A stretch of DNA of 61,682 nt from Candidatus Zixiibacteriota bacterium. Lineage in GTDB: Bacteria; Desulfobacterota; Binatia; UBA9968. The stretch's first letter is position 1; every line of letters begins with the position of its first letter. A program made the translations under genes and the position numbers. The stretch covers positions 1 to 61,682 of the forward strand of contig DATLYW010000042.1 of assembly GCA_035574315.1 (NCBI GenBank). Reading direction: 5' to 3'. Shown one piece after another: positions 44,921 through 52,119 of this stretch. The notes below the pieces were generated by a model. The model ran no database searches. It was not told the DNA's origin and saw only the letters and a list, made by a program, of their open reading frames with translations.

Positions 44921-45253
44921 ATGAAAACGAAAGCAATGGCAATCGCGCTCGGAATGGGAATCGCCGTCGGCTGGGCCGTGCCGGCGCTGGCGGCCGACGC
45001 CGGCGGGGGCAAGGCCCTGTTCGAGAAATCCTGCGCCAGCTGTCATGGCAAAGACGGCAAAGGCAACCCGGCCATGGCCAAGGTCCTGGGGGAGAAAGGG
45101 CTCAACATCACGACCAAGGAGACCAAGCAAAAGTCCGACAAGGAGCTGACGAAGATCATCATCGAGGGCTCCGGCAAGATGCCCGCGACCAAGGGGCTGA
45201 GCGAAAAAGATGTCAAAGAGGTCCTAAGCCACGTCCGCTCGCTCGCAAAGTAG
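44921..45253 (+). CDS. Monohaem cytochrome c, last gene of the locus
   Basis: 110 residues: signal peptide (about 1-27, ending VPALAAD), one CASCH motif, Lys-rich middle (TTKETKQKSDKELTK), probable axial Met in GKMPATKGLSE and a C-terminal helix KDVKEVLSHVRSLAK. A typical small periplasmic class I cytochrome that could shuttle electrons between the membrane complexes and the outer-membrane conduit. ATG 44921 has AAAGGAG about 10 nt upstream. A strong terminator follows. Confidence 0.9.
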   Translation: MKTKAMAIALGMGIAVGWAVPALAADAGGGKALFEKSCASCHGKDGKGNPAMAKVLGEKGLNITTKETKQKSDKELTKIIIEGSGKMPATKGLSEKDVKEVLSHVRSLAK

Positions 45254-45261
45254 GCTTTTTT

Positions 45262-45333
45262 GCGCGGGCCGGGCGGTTGCTTCCGTTCGAGCAATTGCCG
45301 CCCGGTCCGCGCTGTTTCCCGCTCTTTTTGTTT
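45262..45333 (+). terminator. Rho-independent terminator of the electron-transfer locus
   Basis: A 15-bp stem pairs 45262-45276 (GCGCGGGCCGGGCGG) with 45298-45312 (CCGCCCGGTCCGCGC), with one G-U pair and a 21-nt loop. A pyrimidine/T-rich tract ending CTCTTTTTGTTT follows. It lies directly after the last cytochrome gene and before a convergent gene. Confidence 0.75.
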
Positions 45334-45369
45334 CGAACCCGCTCCCGCGATCGGCGATTTTCGGGCTTC

Positions 45370-46083
45370 CTAGCGGCCGGTTCCGGGATGAAAGCCGCGT
45401 CTGCGCTGTAACTCCAGCCACAGCGAAAGCGCTACGTAGTAGACCGGAAACGACAGCGAGGCCAGCACCAAAGGTCGGGGCGGTCTCGGGAGCAGATAGA
45501 CGATCGAGACGGCTGAAAGGACCCAGAGGGTGCCGAACGCATTGGTTAGGAAGGAATAGCAGGGGGTCCGGCTGGGGTAGACATAGCGGATGGGGACGAA
45601 CACCAGCAGCGCGAACCCGAGCACGGCGAAGCCGTTGACCCATGTGGGCGTTGCCAGCACGAACTGATAAAAGGCCACGATGTTCCAGTACGAGGGGAAA
45701 CCGAGAAAGAAGTGGTCGGCCGTTTTCGCTTCCTTGTGGGCAAACCCGTATCCGCTGGCGACGAGCGGGACCGCAGCCAGCCAGAGGGCGTCGCGCGGCG
45801 GGAGCAGCTCCGCCTTGAGCATGAAAAGCGCCGGCACGAGCACGTAATTCAGATAGTCGACGATGTCGTCCAGACGGGCGCCGTCGAACCACGGAATCAG
45901 CTCCTTTACCCGGGCGCCCCGAGCCAGCACGCCGTCGGTGGCGTCGATCGCAAGCGCCAGGAACATCAGCCAGAGAACCGCCTGAAACTTGAGCTGCTCG
46001 AGGTAGAGGATGGAGAGCAGAGCGATGACGGCGCCCGAGGCGGTGTAGAGGTGCACCAGCCAGGCGAGAGCAACGCGGCCCAT
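45370..46083 (-). CDS. pcs: CDP-alcohol phosphatidyltransferase, probable phosphatidylcholine synthase
   Basis: 237 residues, about eight TM helices. The catalytic motif is DGVLAR, then 12 residues, then GARLDDIVD (DG-x2-AR-x12-G-x3-D-x3-D). I recall the longer x12 spacing as a feature of Pcs-type enzymes, against x8 in most CDP-alcohol transferases. Length is close to the ~240 residues of rhizobial Pcs. Pcs condenses CDP-diacylglycerol with choline. No choline uptake gene is nearby, so the call rests on the motif only. Confidence 0.65.
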   Translation of the reverse strand: MGRVALAWLVHLYTASGAVIALLSILYLEQLKFQAVLWLMFLALAIDATDGVLARGARVKELIPWFDGARLDDIVDYLNYVLVPALFMLKAELLPPRDALWLAAVPLVASGYGFAHKEAKTADHFFLGFPSYWNIVAFYQFVLATPTWVNGFAVLGFALLVFVPIRYVYPSRTPCYSFLTNAFGTLWVLSAVSIVYLLPRPPRPLVLASLSFPVYYVALSLWLELQRRRGFHPGTGR

Positions 46084-46091
46084 TCAGGGGT

Positions 46092-46697
46092 TCAGGTAAC
46101 GGAGGCGGCGAAGCTGGGACGCGCTTTCAAGCGCGCTATCCATGCGAGGGTATTGGTGTTTTTAGGATCGACCTGAATCTGGAGCCGCTCCAGCGCGTCG
46201 ATGTTGGGCATGAACGCTATGTCCGCCAGGCTGAAAGCGCCTACCAGATATTCGCGGCCCTGGAGCTGGGCTTCGATCCGCTCGAAACACTTTGCGATAT
46301 CGGCTTTCGCCTGCTCGATCACCCGGGCGTCGCGCTCGGCTTCCGGCTTGCGTATCTCGCGAATGAGCTGGACGCAGTAGGGATTGAAATAGCTGTCCCT
46401 CAGATCTTCGAACATTCGGGCCCGGGCTCTCCCTTCCGAGTCCTTCGGCAACAGGGGCGGATAGGGGTATTCGTCCTCGAGATATTCGTTGATGATCGTC
46501 GAGTCGTAGACAATGAAGCCTTCGTCGTCCAGGGCGGGAACCTGGCCGAAGGGGTGGATCTTCAAATATTCCGGGCTCTTCTGCTCGCGCTTCGTCAGAT
46601 CGATGTTGATGCGCTCGAACTCCAGGCCCTTCTCGATCAGCGCGATCCGCACCTTGCGCGAGTTGCTTGAGAGGGGAAAGGTGTAAAGTTTGATCAT
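46092..46697 (-). CDS. Glutathione S-transferase family protein
   Basis: 201 residues. Thioredoxin-like N-terminal domain MIKLYTFPLSSNSRKVRIALIEKG with the conserved cis-Pro segment GQVPALDDEGFIVYDSTIINEYLED, then an all-helical C-terminal domain (FSLADIAFMPNIDALERL). Ser in the active-site helix (SSNSRKVR) suggests Ser-type chemistry. The start ATG 46697 has GGAGG eight nt upstream. Substrate is unknown. It lies 8 bp upstream of the CDP-alcohol transferase gene and is probably co-transcribed. Confidence 0.9.
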   Translation of the reverse strand: MIKLYTFPLSSNSRKVRIALIEKGLEFERINIDLTKREQKSPEYLKIHPFGQVPALDDEGFIVYDSTIINEYLEDEYPYPPLLPKDSEGRARARMFEDLRDSYFNPYCVQLIREIRKPEAERDARVIEQAKADIAKCFERIEAQLQGREYLVGAFSLADIAFMPNIDALERLQIQVDPKNTNTLAWIARLKARPSFAASVT

Positions 46698-46795
46698 GAT
46701 GGCGGCCTCCGCAAAATTGGCCACATCTTAACACAAGCGATGCGCCGCCGCTAACAGTTCTCGGTAATTTTCGCCGGCTGCGAGAGCTCCCGGGA

Positions 46796-48625
46796 TCACG
46801 TGCGCTCGCGCAGGACCGCTTTCAGGGCCAGGGGCCGGTTCCCGCGGAGCACTACGATCTCGACCTCGTCGCCGGCGCTCCGCCCTGCGAGTTGCGCCGC
46901 CAGGTCCTCGACGGACTCTATTTTCGCTCCGGCAAACCGCACGATCACGTCCCCGGCGCGCAGACCGGCGGCGGCGGCCGGGCTCCCGGGAGAGACGGCC
47001 GCGAGCCTGACGCCCGGGGCGTCGTCTCCGTAGGCCGGGACGCCGCCCAGATAGACGTCGGTCCGGGACGCCGGTGCGTTGCCGGACCCCGGGCGCGCCG
47101 CCGGCAAGCTCGCGAAAACCGGCCGCTCGGGCCGGACCGCCAGCGTCGAGGCGGTCGAGACCACGAGGCCCGTTAGGCGCTCCATGCCGGCGAAATCGAG
47201 CTTGTCCCAGGTATCGCCCGGCCGGTGATAGTCGGCATGAACTCCGGTCGTGAAGTGGACCACGGGGACGTGGCCGTTGTAGAACCATAGATGGTCGCTT
47301 CGGCCGACGCCGTCGCGCTCGTTGAGATCCAGCCCCAACCGGCGGGCAACCTTCCACACCGCATCGCGCAGCTGCGCCGACGAGCGGGCTCCGTACGCGG
47401 TGAGGCGGCCGTCGCGCAGGCGGCCGACCATGTCGAGGTTGATCATCGCGACCGTCGAGGACAGAGGCATCGGAGGGTTCTCCGCGTAGCGCCGCGACCC
47501 GTGAAGGCCCAGCTCCTCCCCGGAAAAAGCCACGAAAACGATCGTCCGCGGAAGTCGCGGCGCCGTCCCGGCCAAACGTCGCGCCGCCTCCAGGAGAACC
47601 GCCGTTCCCGAGGCGTTGTCGTCGGCGCCATGGTGGATTTGTCCCCGGGCGCCGGCATCTCGCGTGCCGTAGCGACCGGTGCCGATGTGGTCGTAATGGG
47701 CTCCGATCACGATCGCCTCGTCCTTCATCCGGTCGCTGGCGCCGGGCAGGATGCCGATCACGTTTTCGGCCGGAGCGCGAATTTCTTGCAGTGCCGCCGC
47801 AATGGAAGCGGTCAGGCCGAGGGAAAGCGAGGCCGGTTTCCCTTCGCGGTCGATCCGCTCCTTCAGGGCCCGGAGCGAGATCCCCCGCCGCCGAAGCCAG
47901 GGTTCGATCGCGGCGGCCCTGACCTGGACCGCCACGGTCCCGGAGGCCCCCCGCCCCGGCATTCCGGGAACCGGGAATCCCTCCAGGGCGTCGGCGGAAC
48001 GGCTCAAGTCGACCAGGATCACCCCGGTCGCCCCGTGCTCGCGCGCGTTGGCGACCTTGGCGCGCAGAGCCGCGTGCGGGGAGTAGCGCGGCGAGCCGGG
48101 GAACGGGTGTCCCGCGGGCTCGTAGCGCAGGACGATGGCGATCTTGCCTCTTGCGTCCAGGCCCTCGTAGTCATCGTAGCCGTACTCTTTTGCAGTGATG
48201 CCGTATCCCGCGAAAACCAGCTCGCCGTTGACGTGGCCCGAAGCGGAAAACGGCAGCGGAAACCAGTCGTCGTCGAGCCGAAGGCTCGCCTCGCCGATTC
48301 GCAGGAAGGCCGGTTCTTTGACCGCGACTCCGGCGCCGACCTCGAACCTCTGGAAGTAAGTCCCGTGATCGCCGCCGGGGAGGAGCCCGAAACGGGCGAA
48401 GCTCGCCGCGATGTAGTCGCGCGCCAGCTCGATACCGGGGGTTCCCACCGCGCGGCCGGCAAGTCGGTCGGACGCCAGATAGCGGACGTGCGCCTCGAGA
48501 ACCTCGGCGGGAGCGGGTCGTGCCGCACCGGGCGCCCGGCCGGAAAACGCGGCAACGAGGATCATAGCCGCTGCGAGAGCGGAAACCGCCGGCCGCCGCA
48601 GAAAAGGACCCGTTCGATTCGGCAT
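46796..48625 (-). CDS. Secreted M28 metallopeptidase with PA and PDZ domains
   Basis: About 609 residues. Signal peptide (VSALAAAMILVAAFSGRAPGAA), PA-type insert domain (about 115-260), M28 zinc aminopeptidase domain (about 280-480) with ligands in GAHYDHIG, GADDNASG, FSGEELGLHGS and MINLDMVGR, and a final His in VHADYHRPGDTWD. A C-terminal PDZ domain follows (VSPGSPAAAAGLRAGDVIVRFAG). Likely a periplasmic or extracellular aminopeptidase. ATG 48625 is used rather than TTG 48634. Divergent from the glutaredoxin selenoprotein gene. Confidence 0.9.
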   Translation of the reverse strand: MPNRTGPFLRRPAVSALAAAMILVAAFSGRAPGAARPAPAEVLEAHVRYLASDRLAGRAVGTPGIELARDYIAASFARFGLLPGGDHGTYFQRFEVGAGVAVKEPAFLRIGEASLRLDDDWFPLPFSASGHVNGELVFAGYGITAKEYGYDDYEGLDARGKIAIVLRYEPAGHPFPGSPRYSPHAALRAKVANAREHGATGVILVDLSRSADALEGFPVPGMPGRGASGTVAVQVRAAAIEPWLRRRGISLRALKERIDREGKPASLSLGLTASIAAALQEIRAPAENVIGILPGASDRMKDEAIVIGAHYDHIGTGRYGTRDAGARGQIHHGADDNASGTAVLLEAARRLAGTAPRLPRTIVFVAFSGEELGLHGSRRYAENPPMPLSSTVAMINLDMVGRLRDGRLTAYGARSSAQLRDAVWKVARRLGLDLNERDGVGRSDHLWFYNGHVPVVHFTTGVHADYHRPGDTWDKLDFAGMERLTGLVVSTASTLAVRPERPVFASLPAARPGSGNAPASRTDVYLGGVPAYGDDAPGVRLAAVSPGSPAAAAGLRAGDVIVRFAGAKIESVEDLAAQLAGRSAGDEVEIVVLRGNRPLALKAVLRERT

Positions 48626-48656
48626 GCGGCTCAACGTAACAGATGCCCCCGCTCTT

Positions 48657-48686
48657 TTGAAGCCGGGTTTGCGTCCATGCTAGTAT
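48657..48686 (+). promoter_or_regulatory. Predicted promoter of the selenoprotein gene
   Basis: TTGAAG (48657-48662) and TAGTAT (48681-48686) with an 18-nt spacer, and an extended -10 TG at 48678-48679. A very strong AGGAGG ribosome site (48706-48711) sits 7 nt before ATG 48719, supporting the short frame as a real, expressed gene. Confidence 0.5.
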
Positions 48687-48718
48687 GATCGGCAGCAACT
48701 CGTTCAGGAGGTAAGCGC

Positions 48719-48952
48719 ATGGCTAAGAGCGTGATCGTCTACACACAGCCGGGTTGAGGCCCGTGCCACAAAGAGAAGGAGTTTCTTTCTCAAAAGGGCG
48801 TGGAATTCATCGATAAGAACGTCCGGGCCGACCCGGAGGCCTTGAAGGAGTTGCTGGCGATGGGCTATCGAAGCACACCCGTGACTCTAATCGACGGCCA
48901 AGCGGTGGTCGGATTCGATCAAGCGAAGATCGAGGAGCTCCTGGGACTGTAG
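48719..48952 (+). CDS. Glutaredoxin-like selenoprotein (Sec encoded by in-frame TGA at codon 13)
   Basis: 77 codons with TGA at 48755-48757 read as selenocysteine. The sequence up to it is MAKSVIVYTQPG, then Sec-GPCHKEKEFLSQKG and onward to TAG 48950. The frame is a full glutaredoxin/NrdH-like fold: YTQPG-[U]-GPC redox motif, YRSTPVTLIDG with the cis-Pro, and VVGFDQAKIEELL at the end. In homologues the first position is Cys, so TGA sits exactly at the catalytic residue. A SECIS-like hairpin lies at 48773-48791. Strong AGGAGG RBS. The alternative is a nonsense-mutated Cys gene or a sequencing error, but conservation on both sides and the hairpin argue against it. No sel genes are in the window. 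Confidence 0.82.
48759..48799 (+). promoter_or_regulatory. Bacterial SECIS-like element
   Basis: Just after the TGA, GAGAAGG (48773-48779) pairs with CTTTCTC (48785-48791), 7 bp including one G-U, around a five-base loop AGTTT that has G in its first two positions. GCCC (48759-48762) can pair with GGGC (48796-48799) as a lower stem. The loop starts 23 nt after the TGA. This fits the known bacterial design (hairpin inside the coding region shortly after UGA, small apical loop with G/U) used by SelB. Confidence 0.65.
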
Positions 48953-48967
48953 CGCATGGAATCCGAT

Positions 48968-49046
48968 GTCCGGCATCCCGATGTCCCGGGTCCAGCGTCC
49001 GGGGTCTGTCGTCACAACCCTGGACCTCGAACCCGGGACGCCGGAC
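48968..49046. repeat. Imperfect palindromic intergenic element
   Basis: GTCCGGC (48968-48974) and GCCGGAC (49040-49046) bound a region with further inverted matches such as GTCCCGGGT against ACCCGGGAC. The right end reads GACGCCGGACGGAA, which recurs at about 58688-58701. It resembles a REP-like dispersed palindrome between the glutaredoxin and binding-protein genes. No T-run follows, so it is not a typical terminator. Confidence 0.45.
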
Positions 49047-49065
49047 GGAACGAGGAGAAAGCACC

Positions 49066-49950
49066 ATGGAGCTGCTGAACACGACCGGTTATCATCGCCG
49101 GCCGGCCCATCTGGTTGCCGAATACAAAGGATTTTTCGCGCGCGAAAATCTACAGGTGGCCTTTCATGAGGCTACTTATGCGCCCGACCACAACCGCGGA
49201 ATGGCGGAAGGGCGCTGGGATTTCACGCTGAGCAGCGCCGACACGATGATCGCGCGCACGACCACGGACGGAGTCGACTACCTGCTCTTCATGCAGGCCG
49301 AGAAAGGGCTGAGCGCTTATCTCGTGGCTCAGCCCGAGATTCGCTCCATCGAGCAGCTGCGGGGCAAGCTGCTCGCGGGCGACCCCGGAGACTCCAACCT
49401 CGACCTGATCCGCAAGAAGATTCTTTCGGTTCACGGCGTGGCGGAAAGCGAGTACCGGGTGGAGATCATCGGCAGCTCGCCGAAACGTTTCGAGGCTTTT
49501 TCCCGCGGGCGTGTCGCCGCGGCCATGCTGACGCCGCCTCATTCGGAAGCCGCTCTGCGGGCGGGAGCGGTGCTGCTCGCTTCGGCGGAAGATTACGTTC
49601 CGCGGTGGCCGCTGACCTGCGGATGGGCGCTGCGGCGCTGGCTCCTGGAGCACCGTTCCCTCGTCGTGCGGTTCATCCGCGCGTGGGCGTCGGCGACGGA
49701 CTGGCTGCTCGCTCCGGAAAACCGCGAGGAGACAATCGAGCTGATCATGGAAAAAGAAAAGCTCGGCCGCGCGAGCGCCGAGCAGGCCTATGGCAAGGTG
49801 GTGCCCAAGGCGCGGATCGATCCGGAGGGGCTCGCGGCGGTGCTGGAGCTCAGAAAGGAAATGGGAGTCTACAAGCCGCCCTACGACCCGCCGCAGCGCT
49901 TTTACGACTCGAGCTACTGGTCGGAAGCGACCGGGCTTGCGCCTGTCTAG
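49066..49950 (+). CDS. NMT1/SsuA-like ABC substrate-binding protein lacking a signal peptide
   Basis: 294 residues with the periplasmic-binding-protein pattern of the NMT1/THI5 group: AEYKGFFARENLQVAF, MAEGRWDFTLSSADTMIA, IRSIEQLRGKLLAGDPGDSNLDL, FSRGRVAAAMLTPPHSEAALRAG. It starts directly in the fold (MELLNTTGYHRRPAHLVAEYKG) with no signal peptide or lipobox. No permease or ATPase gene is adjacent. It may be a cytosolic binding protein or enzyme, or its real partner lies elsewhere. The ligand is unknown. Confidence 0.8.
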   Translation: MELLNTTGYHRRPAHLVAEYKGFFARENLQVAFHEATYAPDHNRGMAEGRWDFTLSSADTMIARTTTDGVDYLLFMQAEKGLSAYLVAQPEIRSIEQLRGKLLAGDPGDSNLDLIRKKILSVHGVAESEYRVEIIGSSPKRFEAFSRGRVAAAMLTPPHSEAALRAGAVLLASAEDYVPRWPLTCGWALRRWLLEHRSLVVRFIRAWASATDWLLAPENREETIELIMEKEKLGRASAEQAYGKVVPKARIDPEGLAAVLELRKEMGVYKPPYDPPQRFYDSSYWSEATGLAPV

Positions 49951-50285
49951 CCGAGCAGCGAACGCAGCAGCAAGCCGACCAGGCTGAGCACGATCGAGCC
50001 GAAAAACGCCGACCAGAAACCCGCGACCGAGAAACCCGGCACGAGCGCCGCGGCGAGCTGCAGCATCAAGGCGTTGATCACCAGCAGGAATATCCCGAAC
50101 GTGAGGAGACTGAGCGGAAGCGTGAGTATCTTGAGCGCCAGCCCGAGGGTCGCATTGACCAGGCCGATCACGATCGGGGCGATCAACGCCGCGGCCCAGC
50201 CGCTCAACCGGATGCCGGGAAAGAGGTAGGCGACGATCATCAGGCTCGCCGCGCTGATCAGCCAGTGAAGGATTAGGGCGGACAT
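49947..50285 (-). CDS. Phage-holin-family-4-like (PF04020-type) small membrane protein
   Basis: 112 residues, four TM helices, with the family pattern HWLISAASLMIVAYLFPGI, ALIAPIVIGLVNATLG and LTLPLSLLTFGIFLLVINALML. Despite the family name, such proteins are widespread in chromosomes outside prophages and their function is unknown. It overlaps the stop of the convergent binding-protein gene by four bases. ATG 50285 is the start; upstream in-frame GTGs are possible. Confidence 0.85.
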   Translation of the reverse strand: MSALILHWLISAASLMIVAYLFPGIRLSGWAAALIAPIVIGLVNATLGLALKILTLPLSLLTFGIFLLVINALMLQLAAALVPGFSVAGFWSAFFGSIVLSLVGLLLRSLLG

Positions 50286-50339
50286 CGCAACCCACGCGAC
50301 CGATACCACGACGCGGTCGACTCCGGCAAGCCCGCCCGC

Positions 50340-50367
50340 TTGCGAGCGGTCTCGACCGGTGTAAAAT
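50340..50367 (+). promoter_or_regulatory. Predicted promoter of the aldolase gene
   Basis: TTGCGA (50340-50345) and TAAAAT (50362-50367) with a 16-nt spacer. The -10 box matches five of six positions. AAAGGAGG lies shortly before ATG 50400. Confidence 0.5.
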
Positions 50368-50399
50368 GACCGGGGTCGAAGGAAAGGAGGTACGAAGCC

Positions 50400-51422
50400 A
50401 TGTCCAGGGGAGAACTCGAGTCCATCGCTCAGGCCCTGGTCGCCGCCGGCAAGGGCATCCTCGCCGCCGACGAGAGCCTGGGCACGATCAAGAGACGGTT
50501 CGACAGCATCAAGATCGAGTCCAACGAGAACACCCGCCGCGCGTATCGGGAGATGCTTTTTACCACGAAGGGCATCGAGGAGGCGATCAGCGGAGTGATC
50601 CTCTTCGACGAGACGCTGCGCCAGTCGGCGAGCGACGGCACGCCGTTTCCCCAGCTGCTCGCGCGCAAGGGCGTCATTCCCGGGATCAAGGTCGACAAGG
50701 GAACCGTCGACCTGCCGGGCTTCCCGGGAGAGGTCGTCACCGAAGGGCTGGACGGTCTTCGCGCCCGGATCAAGGAATACCGCGAGCTGGGGGCGAAATT
50801 CGCGAAGTGGCGCGCCGTGATCAGCATCGGCGACGGCATACCCACGGCCGCCTGTCTGCAGGCCAACGCCCACGCGCTCGGTCGCTACGCGGCGCTGTGC
50901 CAGGAAGGCGGGCTCGTGCCGATCGTCGAGCCCGAGGTGCTCCTCGACGGCTCGCACACGGTGGAGCGATGCCAGGAGGTGACGGAAGCGACACTGAAAG
51001 CGACTTTCGCCGAGCTGTTCGAGCAGCGGGTGGTTCTCGAAGGGATGATTCTCAAGCCGAGCATGGTGGTTTCGGGCAAGGATTGCCCGAAGCAGGCCGG
51101 AGTGGAAGAGGTGGCGGAGCGAACGATTCGGTGCCTCAGGCGAACGGTGCCCGCGGCCGTCCCCGGCGTCGCTTTCCTCTCCGGCGGCCAGAGCGCCGAG
51201 CGCGCAACCGAGCATCTCAACGCCATGAACGCCATGGGCCCGCACCCCTGGCAGGTAAGCTTTTCTTACGCCCGCGCCTTGCAGGACCCGGCGCTGAAAG
51301 CGTGGAAGGGCGAGCCGGCCAACGTTCCCGCGGCACAGAGGATTTTCTACCACCGCGCCAAGTGCAACAGCGCGGCGCGAAGCGGGACGTATTCCAAGCA
51401 GATGGAAGCTCAAGCGGCGTGA
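50400..51422 (+). CDS. Class I fructose-bisphosphate aldolase
   Basis: 340 residues, the eukaryote-type class I enzyme: ILAADESLGTIKRRFDSI, TRRAYREMLFTT, GVILFDETLRQ, PGIKVDKGTVDLPGFPGE, WRAVISIG, VPIVEPEVLLDG, and the Schiff-base Lys in MILKPSMV near residue 219, followed by FLSGGQSAERAT. The C-terminal tail ends in Tyr-Ser-Lys plus eight residues (TYSKQMEAQAA), so the usual penultimate Tyr region is modified. It interconverts fructose-1,6-bisphosphate and triose phosphates. Monocistronic, with its own promoter and terminator. Confidence 0.95.
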   Translation: MSRGELESIAQALVAAGKGILAADESLGTIKRRFDSIKIESNENTRRAYREMLFTTKGIEEAISGVILFDETLRQSASDGTPFPQLLARKGVIPGIKVDKGTVDLPGFPGEVVTEGLDGLRARIKEYRELGAKFAKWRAVISIGDGIPTAACLQANAHALGRYAALCQEGGLVPIVEPEVLLDGSHTVERCQEVTEATLKATFAELFEQRVVLEGMILKPSMVVSGKDCPKQAGVEEVAERTIRCLRRTVPAAVPGVAFLSGGQSAERATEHLNAMNAMGPHPWQVSFSYARALQDPALKAWKGEPANVPAAQRIFYHRAKCNSAARSGTYSKQMEAQAA

Positions 51423-51450
51423 GGGCCGGGCACCTGCGCCGTCAATAAAG

Positions 51451-51483
51451 CGGCTGTCCTTCCCCCGGGAGGAAGGACAGCCG
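51451..51483. terminator. Hairpin terminator shared by convergent genes
   Basis: Perfect 13-bp stem CGGCTGTCCTTCC/GGAAGGACAGCCG with a 7-nt loop, between the aldolase gene (+) and the mlaC-like gene (-), which converge here. The T-rich flank (CTTTATTG) is on the complement side; the + side lacks a T-run. Confidence 0.6.
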
Positions 51484-51501
51484 AACCGGCTCGGGTCCGC
51501 T

Positions 51502-52119
51502 TCAGGTGCTCGTTCCCGGCGCGCTCAGTTTCTTCTGCCGCATCGCCTGGATCAAGCCCTCGTAGGACGATCTGGCCAGCACGCGGCTGAACTGCGAGCG
51601 GTAGTTGTTCACGAGGCTGATGTTTTCGATCACGACGTCGGAGACCTTCCAGTCACCGCCTACTTCATGCAACCGGTAGTCGAGGGATAGCTCCTCGCCC
51701 TTGGGATTGACGATCCTGGTCTTCACCTCGGCGAATCCGCTCTCCTGCCGCTCGGAGACGAACCGGACCTTCTCGCCGCTGTAGGATTCGATCCGGTCCA
51801 GGTAAGCGCTCTCGAGGAGGTCGCTGAAGAGCCTGACGAATTCTTTCTGCTCGTCGGGGGTTCGCTTCTGCCACTGAGGTCCGAGCGAGCGCTTGGCCAT
51901 CTCGGTGAAGTCGAACCGCTCGTAAACGATCTGCCGCAGCTTTTCCCGCCGGCGCTGGTTTTGCGCTTCCCCTTTGAGCGACGGGTCCGCGAGGACGGCG
52001 AGAATCTTGTCGATCGATTGCCTGAGCCGATCCGCGGCGCTGCCAGCCGTTGCGGAAGCCGGCCGCACGAGGATTACGGCGATCATTAAAAGCCGGAGAA
52101 TCGATCTGTTCGGTGTCAT
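51502..52119 (-). CDS. mlaC: MlaC/Ttg2D-like phospholipid-binding periplasmic protein
   Basis: 205 residues: signal peptide (LRLLMIAVILVRPASATAG), then the Tol_Tol_Ttg2 fold with IVYERFDFTEMAKRSLGPQW, EFVRLFSDLLESAYLDRIE and DWKVSDVVIENISLVNNYRSQF. In the Mla pathway it ferries phospholipid between outer-membrane and inner-membrane complexes. The rest of the mla operon is not in the window, so it is a lone copy here. ATG 52119 has GGAGG upstream. Confidence 0.88.
   Translation of the reverse strand: MTPNRSILRLLMIAVILVRPASATAGSAADRLRQSIDKILAVLADPSLKGEAQNQRRREKLRQIVYERFDFTEMAKRSLGPQWQKRTPDEQKEFVRLFSDLLESAYLDRIESYSGEKVRFVSERQESGFAEVKTRIVNPKGEELSLDYRLHEVGGDWKVSDVVIENISLVNNYRSQFSRVLARSSYEGLIQAMRQKKLSAPGTST

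Noticed and set aside
48719..48952. Reading the glutaredoxin-like frame as a pseudogene
   Set aside because: The only disruption is TGA at the catalytic Cys column. The RBS, the rest of the frame and the hairpin after TGA are intact, so Sec is a better explanation, though not proved.
49947..50285. Prophage remnant, suggested by a holin-family protein
   Set aside because: PF04020-type proteins are ordinary chromosomal membrane proteins, and no other phage gene lies nearby.
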